A stretch of 34,022 nucleotides of DNA from positions 11,414 through 45,435 of the forward strand of contig NZ_JAGSOI010000013.1 of assembly GCF_023684405.1 (NCBI RefSeq), written 5' to 3'. The DNA is from Methanococcoides seepicolus (GTDB lineage: Archaea; Halobacteriota; Methanosarcinia; Methanosarcinales; Methanosarcinaceae). This document shows, piece by piece, positions 24,170-31,150 of the stretch. A program made the position numbers and the translations under genes. Numbering within the stretch: position 1 is the first letter of the stretch; each line of letters starts with the position of its first letter. The notes below the pieces were generated by a model. It made no database searches, was not told the DNA's origin, and saw only the letters and a program-made list of their open reading frames with translations.

Positions 24170-24178
24170 TTCAAGTTA

Positions 24179-24215
24179 GAGAGATGGTAAAAACTGTCTC
24201 TCCAATTATTTTATT
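24179..24215 (+). terminator. Hairpin and T-rich tract after the C39-like gene
   Basis: GAGAGA (24179-24184) pairs with TCTCTC (24197-24202), followed by CAATTATTTTATTT. The loop is 12 bases, so the stem is weaker than others in the window. Confidence 0.5.
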
Positions 24216-24274
24216 TAAACATCACTATTTTATATTGATTGTAGAACAAAACAATTAGAGCTTAAGTGATATTT

Positions 24275-24778
24275 ATGGTTAAAATAGGATATATTTTAGT
24301 TTTAGTTTTTTTTGTAATTGGGGTGGTCAGTTTCATACAGTATATCCAGTATGAATCTGGAAAAAATGGGATTGAAGAAGGTCCGAAGACCCTTAGTGTT
24401 AATGCTAATGGTAGTCTGGAGATGATAAATGGTAGCTATTCCGATATAACCAAAATGTCCATCCGGAATGGATTCAACGGTGATTTAATTGAAATAAGTA
24501 ATAAGGACGAAATAAGTGCTTTGACAAAGCATATCTCCAGATTTTCATATACAGAGAATTCTTCCCTAGAAGGGATTAGAAGCTGTGGTTATTCAATCAA
24601 ATTCTACGATGAAAGTCACCTGATATCAACGTTTATTATTAGGAATATTAGGAATAGTTATCATGTTACGGTTGATGGTGTCCACTACACTCCCAATGAA
24701 CCGGGATTTGAAAGTTGTGTATCTAGATATTGGGATGATCTATATGGATCCGAATCGGATAAATGGGGATTGGATTGA
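24275..24778 (+). CDS. Membrane-anchored protein of unknown function
   Basis: The protein has about 167 residues from ATG 24275; a GTG at 24266 would add three. An N-terminal hydrophobic helix (about 4-22, IGYILVLVFFVIGVVSFIQY) anchors an outside domain of roughly 140 residues with SLEMINGSYSDITKMSIRNG, SYHVTVDGVHYT and two cysteines. I do not recognise a family. It has no leader element of its own and follows the C39-like gene by about 100 bases, with a TATA-like TTTTATATTG near 24229. It may be a separate unit. Confidence 0.6.
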   Translation: MVKIGYILVLVFFVIGVVSFIQYIQYESGKNGIEEGPKTLSVNANGSLEMINGSYSDITKMSIRNGFNGDLIEISNKDEISALTKHISRFSYTENSSLEGIRSCGYSIKFYDESHLISTFIIRNIRNSYHVTVDGVHYTPNEPGFESCVSRYWDDLYGSESDKWGLD

Positions 24779-24913
24779 AACAATATGGTATAATACCATC
24801 GGATTTACAGGATAGCAGCTTTCCATGTTAATTGTGTCGTTGTATTCTAATGCCTGTAAACCATCACCTTATTTCACCGCTCATTCTTATTCCGAAAGCA
24901 AGGGGGTATGCTT

Positions 24914-24948
24914 CAGTTCGATAACGTGATTACAAAGTATTTATATTG
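24914..24948 (+). promoter_or_regulatory. Single half-site plus TATA box resembling the dyad promoters
   Basis: CAGTTCGATAACGTG (from 24914) resembles the right half-site CAGTTCGATGATATG of copies A and C. TTTATATT begins at 24940, at the same 26-base spacing. The left half-site and leader element are absent. It lies about 90 bases before the PLDc_N-like gene. Confidence 0.45.
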
Positions 24949-25037
24949 GATAACTGTTTAAAAAACAATATTGCCAACTAATAAAATTGAGATCTGATTC
25001 GGTTGAAACTTGATCTATACTAAAAGGGGGTATAAAT

Positions 25038-25328
25038 TTGAACCGGAATTCGTCAAAATGGATAGTTTTTGGGATTATAGCTTTATCAATAATTGCTTTT
25101 ACAATTCAAATAGGAGTTAAGCTATTATGGGGAATCATTGCAATAGCTATTGTTTTTTGGCTCTTCATGCTATGTGACTGCCTTCAAAGGAACGCAGAGA
25201 ATTTTCCCAGTAAGGGATATCATGATAAACTAATATGGTCGCTTGTTCTTATTTTTCTGAATTTCATAGGTGCGATACTGTATTATTATCTGGTTAAGGT
25301 GCAAATTAATAATGGAACTCCCTCTTAA
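25038..25328 (+). CDS. PLDc_N-type small membrane protein
   Basis: This 96-residue protein starts at a TTG 11 bases after a strong GGGGG ribosome binding site. It has a transmembrane helix pair and then the PLDc_N pattern: FWLFMLCDCLQR, DKLIWSLVLIFLNFIGAILYYYLV. Such small proteins share the N-terminal membrane segment of cardiolipin synthases but lack the catalytic domain. After the TAA the same frame continues as FRQKEAQPPNPVEELKALSS to a TAG at 25398, resembling the linker before a SHOCT domain in longer relatives. The present stop may therefore have shortened the protein. Confidence 0.7.
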   Translation: MNRNSSKWIVFGIIALSIIAFTIQIGVKLLWGIIAIAIVFWLFMLCDCLQRNAENFPSKGYHDKLIWSLVLIFLNFIGAILYYYLVKVQINNGTPS

Positions 25329-26510
25329 ATTTTTAGATTTCGGCAAAAGGAGGCTCAACCACCAAATCCAGTTGAAGAGCTAAAAGCCCTTTCTTCTTAG
25401 ATCAGGCTATAAGGTAATCAAATGAAGAGTAAATTCAAAAGATATTCAGTCCTCCTCTTGTTCATGATACTCCTGTCCGTTTTTATTTCAGGTTGCGGAG
25501 AAGAGCCCAGCGCGGAAGAAGTTGTATCTAATATGCAGGTGAAAATGGATGATCTCGAAGACTACTCTTTTACAATGTTCAGTCATTCAAGTTTCCAGGG
25601 ACAGGGTGTGGGAACACAGAAAGTCATATGGAAAAAACCTGATCTTATGAAAACTACTATTCGAATCCCTGATAAAGATACGGAAGTAATTATGGTCTCT
25701 GATAGAGAATTCCAGTGGATCTATGATTCTGATTCTGAGACTGTTTTTAAAATGGATATTTCTGATGATTTGAATGGGTTAAAATTATTTGAGCCGAATA
25801 TTTTTGCTGAGTTTCTGAATGGAACTCTAAGGGGAAGACGGCTTCTCTGCTCGGAACAGAGGATCTAGATGGAAAGAATACATATTTGCTTGAGCTTACT
25901 CCTTCCGAGAACAATAAAAGCTCTTTTCAAGGGAGATCGATGATCTGGGTTGATAAGGATACCTGGATGCCCATCAGATAAAAGCTATATGATAGCAGTG
26001 AAATTCTGTATATGACGATTGAAATTCAGGATCTGAAATTAAATCCCGGGATTCCAGACTCAGAGTTTGAGTTTGAGATTCCAAAGAGGGCACAGGTAAA
26101 AGTACTGGGACCAGATGATTTCAAAATTGAACCAAAAAAAATTACACTTGAAGAAGCAAAACAACTTGTATATTTTGACATCCTTATTCCTGAATACCTC
26201 CCTGAAGGATATGAATTTAGTTATTCGCTGTTCTTTTCCAGTGAGGATACACCATATTCGGCTTTTCTTTATAACACGTTTAGTGCTTTTGTGGGTCAAC
26301 ATTACAAACAGGTCACTCTAGTGTATGTAAATGGAGATGATGAAATACGTATTGCTGAGAAGCTCTCCGAAAAAGACTTGCCTTCAATTCCGGATTTTGA
26401 AAGTGAAAGAGAATATGTTTTGGTCAATGACAGGAAAGGTATGATCTATCCGGTATTTGGGGGGAATATGAAAGAGCTGACTTGGCAAAATGAAGATATT
26501 GATGTTACTA

Positions 26511-28111
26511 CCCAAGTTTGACAGTTTTGACCCTTTTCTAAAGAGAATATCTTCTATTTCGTCCCAATTTCACTTTTTTTGTCAGGAAATCCTATTTGAC
26601 AGTTTCAACAAATTCACTTAAATCGTCATGAAATTGCCCATTTTGACCTTAAAAACAGAGTATTTATCGCATCAAAATTAGCGTAAATGTACTTTTTTGA
26701 TTTTCTCTGCCATGAATCCACTGTAACTGTCAAATTCGAAATGGATTTTTTGATGAATTTTGTTGATGTATGTTTTAATTCTGCAAATTCATATCGCATC
26801 AGCGATATGAACAGTTGTGCAATAAACCCAATGATAATCGCACCATAAATGCTATCATCCGTCCAAACTCTCAATGGTTTGATCTCTATCTCGTTCTTCA
26901 GAGAATGAAAGATCTTCTCAATAGAATCCTTTTTTCGATACGTTATAAGTGCCTGTTTTAATGTCAAATTCTTGCTTGACTTTAGGCAGAAAAATCCTTC
27001 TCTTCCAGTGATTAGCTTGTCTTCAAGAAGTTTAATCGCTTCATGTTCACTGAGTTGAATCAGTTTCGTCTGAAATGAATAACTTACATCGATCAGTATA
27101 TTATTGATCCTGAAACGTTTCGGAATCTTCTTTTTCCTGTCAATTATGTCCTGTAGTTCTTTAGCTTCATGAATTTGTCTTAGAACTTTTCTTCCCTTTG
27201 ATTCTAGTTGTTCTTTTTGAAGTTTCTCTGAGAAGTAAAGATAGTTCACACTATTGAGCTTAGTAATCTTGATTCCATAAATTCCATTCTCGGTATCAAC
27301 GATTTCTGGAGAATATTCATCAAAATCTGCGATGATCTTATCATCGCTTTTATTGAGCTTTTTTGCAGTTATGTACTGCATTTCATCGGCTCTAATCAAA
27401 CCAGTATTTTCTATACTGTTTGCACCTTTATCAAATACAACAAGAGAACCTTTCCGAAGTCTCTTGTTTACTTGATGATACGTCTTCTTAAAATGAGTCT
27501 GATCATTCAGGTTACCTTTCTCTACAGTAATCCCAATAGGAAGATTGATAGGATCAGCGAGTTCGCTAATCCCTATAGTAATTTGCTTCTTATCTGGCCT
27601 GTGATCACGGCTGTAACCATATTTACCAAGTGAAGCTTTGTCGCCATGAAGAACAACACTAGTCCAATCCATATTGATGTTGGTATGTTCAAAATCATAC
27701 CTTTTGAACAAGTTATCCTGGATATCTGAAATGATCTCTTCCCGATTTGAACCAATGTTTTCAAGAACTCGATAAAGAGTTCTTTCGCTGAATGTATCGA
27801 GATCAAAGAGTTCAAGCACCTCTTCACGGTTAATCCATTCATGTGCTTTTTTGATACTGAAATTATCTGTGAGCTTATAGCTCACAAGAGCCTTCAGTAA
27901 TTTGTTGATATCGATTCCACGTTGTTTGTGTTTGCCGAAAACAAAGTTAAAATTCAATACATCATAGAATTTTTCAACAGCAAGGATGGTTCCAATCGGA
28001 AAGGATATATTGTTATTTGGAACTATATCATATGTTCTTAGTTTTGTTTGCATTTTTGGTCGAATCAACATAACTAAGAACACTTATATTATTTTGACTG
28101 TCAAAGTTGGG
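26511..28111 (-). mobile_element. Complete IS4/IS1634-type insertion sequence with 6-bp target duplication
   Basis: The element is 1601 bases. Its ends, CCCAAGTTTGACAGT (26511-26525) and ACTGTCAAAGTTGGG (28097-28111), are inverted repeats with one mismatch. TTACTA flanks it on both sides (26505-26510 and 28112-28117). It carries one transposase gene on the minus strand. It lies inside the broken lipoprotein gene, whose frame is restored when the element and one TTACTA are removed. Confidence 0.9.
26626..28083 (-). CDS. IS4/IS1634-type DDE transposase
   Basis: The 485-residue protein has the DDE core: NMDWTSVVLHGD (first Asp), VVFDKGANSIENTG (second Asp) and, near residue 405, YRKKDSIEKIFHSLK. 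The last fits the Y-(2)-R/K-(3)-E-(6)-K signature of IS4-type enzymes and contains the Glu. The N-terminal 110 residues form a helical DNA-binding region. The frame is intact and the element has clean ends and a target duplication, so it may be active or recently so. The first ATG is at 28083; the ATG at MQTKLRTYD, ten codons later, is an alternative start. Confidence 0.9.
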   Translation of the reverse strand: MFLVMLIRPKMQTKLRTYDIVPNNNISFPIGTILAVEKFYDVLNFNFVFGKHKQRGIDINKLLKALVSYKLTDNFSIKKAHEWINREEVLELFDLDTFSERTLYRVLENIGSNREEIISDIQDNLFKRYDFEHTNINMDWTSVVLHGDKASLGKYGYSRDHRPDKKQITIGISELADPINLPIGITVEKGNLNDQTHFKKTYHQVNKRLRKGSLVVFDKGANSIENTGLIRADEMQYITAKKLNKSDDKIIADFDEYSPEIVDTENGIYGIKITKLNSVNYLYFSEKLQKEQLESKGRKVLRQIHEAKELQDIIDRKKKIPKRFRINNILIDVSYSFQTKLIQLSEHEAIKLLEDKLITGREGFFCLKSSKNLTLKQALITYRKKDSIEKIFHSLKNEIEIKPLRVWTDDSIYGAIIIGFIAQLFISLMRYEFAELKHTSTKFIKKSISNLTVTVDSWQRKSKKYIYANFDAINTLFLRSKWAIS

Positions 28112-28217
28112 TTACTATTCTTTCTTCCCTTGATAAGATGGAGCTATTGGATATTGCAGAAAATATTACCTGATATATTTAATAAAATCTCAGAAAGGAT
28201 TTGCTTAAAGGGTGTAG

Positions 28218-28276
28218 CCATATCTTCCAACTGTTCTCTTTCAGTTGGACGATGTGGTCACAAAATATTTATAATG
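28218..28276 (+). promoter_or_regulatory. Dyad operator plus TATA box, copy F
   Basis: CCATATCTTCCAACTG (28218-28233) and CAGTTGGACGATGTGG (28242-28257) form a long dyad with few mismatches around TTCTCTTT. TTTATAAT begins at 28268, 26 bases after the start of the right half-site. It is the second best dyad after 22943-22988. It lies about 45 bases after the end of the broken lipoprotein gene. Confidence 0.8.
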
Positions 28277-28291
28277 TGACTTGGTTAGAAC

Positions 28292-28420
28292 ATAATGCAA
28301 CATCATAAAGATGTTAGTGGGGGTTCAGCCAGTCTTGACGGAATAACTGAAGCCCCGTGCCCGGAGGCAGGGTTAGGTTTTGCTGTTTACACTATATAAG
28401 CGTAGCTTTGCCTCTGGAGT
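28292..28420 (+). ncRNA. Conserved structured leader, copy F
   Basis: The outer strands ATAATG (28292) and CACTAT (28390) pair with one mismatch. AACATC/GATGTT, GGGGGTTCAG/CTGAAGCCCC and TGCC-CGGA-GGCA are present, as is the 3' GCG hairpin. The first 90 bases are almost identical to copy A although they precede an unrelated type of peptidase. The ribosome binding site AAGAGG of the gene at 28447 follows. Confidence 0.68.
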
Positions 28421-28446
28421 AAATGAACTAAAGAGGAAAAGAAAGA

Positions 28447-29631
28447 ATGAAACCAAGTATAAAATTGGGATTGTGTACACTGCTTGTGTCTTTGTTGCTT
28501 ATAAGTGCAATTGTGCCAGCAATGGGTGCACAGCCAGAAGATAAAAACAGTGTATCGGTAGAAAAAGCTTTAGAACATGCAAATGCATATATGATGTACT
28601 TTACGGCTGAGAATACGCCAGGATTTGAAAAGTGGAATGGAGCATCAATTGATCCAAAACCGCTTGAACTTTATGACATTAACGGTACAAAGTTATACTA
28701 TCTATTCTCAGTAAAAAAGGAAGAAAATGTAATTGGGAAAATGAAAGTGGGAGCAAATAAAAAATTGGGAGCTTCAGTGCTCACCTTTGAGTTCAATCCT
28801 ATACCCATGAAAGTAGAAGAAGCATTGAAGAAATCAATTGAAATTGGTATGGAAGAATATCCGAATTGTGAAATCTCGTCAACTGTGATGGTACTATACA
28901 GCTATCCTAAAATTGGAGCGATGTCGGTTGTTATAGACAGTCGGGGTGAAATGCATCGAATTATTGTTGATGCGCATACCCTCGAAAAAGTACCAGATAA
29001 AAAAATAACTGAAACTGAGAATGGTATATGGTCAGTTTACGAACAGATTTCTGATATTGATGTAGATGACAATATAAAAAAATGGAATGATAGTGATAAA
29101 TTCACTGAAGCGATAAAAAACGCAAATAAAGAAGGAATCAGTACTTCTGAATATATTGCAAAAAATCAGATATTCAGACCAGATTACACAAAAACTTCTA
29201 GCAAGTTTCTCAACGTACCATTGTATGGGGGAGAAACCGTATTCTATTGTGCACCTGCAACTGCACAAATGATTGCAGCATATTATGGCGTGCAGCACAC
29301 TCAAGACTACATATATGGAATAATGGATGATGGTAGCGGTGGAGGATGCACTAATGCTGAGCAACTGACGTACTACAAAAGCTCAGATGGGCTAAATAAA
29401 AAGGGATCAAAAGAAGATACATCCCCTCAATATTATGAAGCTGTTTCAGAAATTGATCATAGCAGACCTTTAAAATGTGGAGTGACTGGCCATGCACGTG
29501 TGTGTACTGGATATCTGGACAATGGTTACCCCGCGTATTTGGCCATCAATGACCCGTCGCCAATGGGACAAGGAAGCCAATATTTAGAAGCATGGGGAAG
29601 CGTTGTAAATTACATATATGTGAGGGATTAA
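28447..29631 (+). CDS. Secreted C39-like (papain-fold) cysteine peptidase with pro-region
   Basis: This 394-residue protein has a signal peptide (1-28, LLVSLLLISAIVPAMGA). Residues about 35-180 form a PepSY-like or other pro-region (VEKALEHANAYMMY, YLFSVKKEENVIG, MHRIIVDAHTLEKVPD). The papain-like domain has Cys268 (VFYCAPATAQMIAAYYG), His349 (GHARVCTGY) and Asp369 (LAINDPSP). Similar bacterial proteins are called C39-like or papain-like peptidases. It shares promoter and leader type with the trypsin-fold proteases, which suggests joint control of two unrelated protease families. The gene after it starts right at its stop codon (TAAATG). Confidence 0.82.
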   Translation: MKPSIKLGLCTLLVSLLLISAIVPAMGAQPEDKNSVSVEKALEHANAYMMYFTAENTPGFEKWNGASIDPKPLELYDINGTKLYYLFSVKKEENVIGKMKVGANKKLGASVLTFEFNPIPMKVEEALKKSIEIGMEEYPNCEISSTVMVLYSYPKIGAMSVVIDSRGEMHRIIVDAHTLEKVPDKKITETENGIWSVYEQISDIDVDDNIKKWNDSDKFTEAIKNANKEGISTSEYIAKNQIFRPDYTKTSSKFLNVPLYGGETVFYCAPATAQMIAAYYGVQHTQDYIYGIMDDGSGGGCTNAEQLTYYKSSDGLNKKGSKEDTSPQYYEAVSEIDHSRPLKCGVTGHARVCTGYLDNGYPAYLAINDPSPMGQGSQYLEAWGSVVNYIYVRD

Positions 29632-30255
29632 ATGCCCTTTTCTTTTTATAGCAATATTAAAAATAGAATTCAAACTAATAAAATAATTATAATTGTATTA
29701 CTAAGCATTAGTATTGCAGTTATCATTGGTATCGCAGTTATCATAGGAGGAGTAAACACCGACACTTTAACCAATGAGTTCCCAGCAGATGAAATCATTT
29801 CCATCGGGGGAATACATGTGGCTTTTACGGATAGCACGACAGAGAAGGAAGCAATTGCAACTGTTGACAGAATTGCCCATGGAATGGAATATAGACTTGA
29901 ATACAATATTGATTACATTGCAAACAGTTATTATGTAGAAATAGATGAAAATAACTATACTTATAAAAGAAATAAACTTAGACAGGCAGAAAATTGGATT
30001 GAGGCATCAACCGACACTAAAAAGGGGAAGCACTTTATTGTCAGTATCTGGGATCCACTTGTTGAAGAGGAAGATTTTCTGATTATACTGGAAAAACAAA
30101 ACCTTTGCCTTAAAAAAAGAATTAACTGTTACGTTGTATTTGAAGATGAAAAATGGATGAACCAAAACAAAGAGAAAATCAAAGAAGAACTAAGAAAAAA
30201 TGAAAGAGTTATTGAAGTCTCTTTTGATTATATTGATAAAGCCGATTCAATCTAA
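29632..30255 (+). CDS. UPF0228-like membrane-anchored protein
   Basis: This 207-residue protein has one N-terminal transmembrane helix (about 16-40, IIIIVLLSISIAVIIGIAVI). An extracytoplasmic domain follows with IHVAFTDSTTEKEAIATVDR, YRLEYNIDYIANSYYVEID and ENWIEASTDTKKGKHFIVS. This layout fits the UPF0228 family of Methanosarcina proteins, whose function is unknown. The ATG follows the peptidase stop directly, so the two are translationally coupled. It may serve as a partner or pro-domain-like binder of that peptidase, which is speculation. Confidence 0.65.
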   Translation: MPFSFYSNIKNRIQTNKIIIIVLLSISIAVIIGIAVIIGGVNTDTLTNEFPADEIISIGGIHVAFTDSTTEKEAIATVDRIAHGMEYRLEYNIDYIANSYYVEIDENNYTYKRNKLRQAENWIEASTDTKKGKHFIVSIWDPLVEEEDFLIILEKQNLCLKKRINCYVVFEDEKWMNQNKEKIKEELRKNERVIEVSFDYIDKADSI

Positions 30256-30586
30256 GCTTGAACCTGACAGAGGCTCTCATTTTGCCACACTTTACAAATT
30301 TGTAACTATGTTGAAGTAAATATTGTCTTCTGAAGATCAATTTTGACAGTTTTGACCTTTTTCCAAAGAGAATGTCTTCTCTTTTGATCCAAATTTTTCG
30401 TTATTTTGCGCAATCAATCACAGGGGACTTATTATTATAAAAATTATAGTGGCTCAGTTGAATTTAGAGAAAAGGATTTCTACAGAGCCCATAAAATGAA
30501 AGTTCAAATGCTGTGAAACACAGTCACATTTGATGTTAAAAATATTTATTTTGGATCTATCTAAATAAATTATTGGGGGCCATGAA
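30256..30586. other. Intergenic region with IS end scars and a palindrome before the next gene
   Basis: No gene is seen. 30341-30405 resembles the left end of the IS at 26511 (TTTTGACAGTTTTGACC, then CAAAGAGAATGTCTTCT). A segment at about 30451-30490 contains GGATTTCTACAGAGCC, which looks like the end of another IS type. TCAAATG (30504) and CATTTGA (30527) form a dyad with an inner CTGTG/CACAG stem, and TATTTATT near 30542 is the probable TATA box of the gene at 30587. Confidence 0.55.
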
Positions 30587-31147
30587 ATGCTAAAGAGAAA
30601 AGTAATTGGAAAAATTTTAATGCTTGTATTATTAGTTTCCTTTTTGTCAGTAGCTTTTGCAAGTGCTGCTGATGACGAATTAAATGACTCTGATAATACC
30701 GATGAGATTACCGATTCAAATACCTCTAATTCTTATTTTGAACAATGTAAGCTTCATCCGCTGTTCATAACCAGCAGGGGAAGTTTTCCCGATACAACTG
30801 ATCAGGAATGGGAAAATTCGGTTTCCGGATGCTATGATTCCATAAAAATGGGGCCGTCATATACAATTGACAGTTCTATAAACTGCATCCTTTGCGGTCA
30901 TGAATTGATAGAAGTGCATCTGGGTTCTGCTTATCAGGGAAAAATGAATGAGTCTAAAATTGATGAAATCTACCGGAAAATAGAGGAGCGTTGTGAGCAG
31001 GAAGAGGGAATCAGTGATATACCCGTGGTCTTTATGTGGGCACAGGATGATGAGGATATGCCCCTTCCTGATTATGGTCTGGAGATATTTGAAGAAGCTA
31101 AAAGTAAAACTGCTCCGGGTTTTCCGGAGCTTATCTTTTTTAGTTGA
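30587..31147 (+). CDS. Short secreted N-domain-family protein, C-terminally truncated
   Basis: The 186-residue protein is closely related to the 12177 protein: the same signal peptide start (MLKRK-IGKILMLVLLVSFLS) and one diverged N-domain (about 40-155, ending DIPVVFMWAQDDEDMPLPDY). Where the 12177 protein continues into its second domain, this one goes from EIFEEAKS to KTAPGFPELIFFS and stops. APGF may be the start of a PGF-CTERM tail, but the hydrophobic helix is missing. The end is encoded by a terminator-like hairpin. It is therefore either a deletion derivative or a secreted short form. The start context matches that of 12177. Confidence 0.65.
   Translation: MLKRKVIGKILMLVLLVSFLSVAFASAADDELNDSDNTDEITDSNTSNSYFEQCKLHPLFITSRGSFPDTTDQEWENSVSGCYDSIKMGPSYTIDSSINCILCGHELIEVHLGSAYQGKMNESKIDEIYRKIEERCEQEEGISDIPVVFMWAQDDEDMPLPDYGLEIFEEAKSKTAPGFPELIFFS
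31112..31141 (+). terminator. Terminator-like hairpin inside the 3' end of the gene at 30587
   Basis: GCTCCGG (31112-31118) pairs perfectly with CCGGAGC (31124-31130) around GTTTT, followed by TTATCTTTTTT. It encodes the last residues of the preceding protein and ends a few bases before the next start codon. Confidence 0.6.
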
Positions 31148-31150
31148 GGA

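Larger units (their letters stand above)
25422..28173 (+). pseudogene. Lipoprotein with LolA-like/DUF4367-like domains, broken by frameshift, stop and IS
   Basis: The first part (25422-25868) has a lipobox (FISGCGEE) and a LolA-like start (EVVSNMQVKMDDLEDYSFTM). At about 25830, in CTAAGGGGAAG, the frame shifts. In the other frame it reads KTASLLGTEDLDGKNTYLLE, then SMIWVDKDTWMPIR, a TAA at 25981, and EIQDLKLNPGIPDSEFEFEI (to 26510). The IS element then interrupts it. Joining across the element with one copy of the TTACTA duplication continues in frame as DIDVTILSSLDKMELLDIAE and ends at TGA 28171-28173. Three separate lesions show it is dead. Its ancestor was probably an exported lipoprotein. 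Confidence 0.78.

Noticed and set aside
7482-28420. The repeated leader as a CRISPR array or transposon end
   Set aside because: Copies are kilobases apart, each lies at the same place relative to a TATA box and a start codon, and no spacers, terminal repeats or target duplications are seen.
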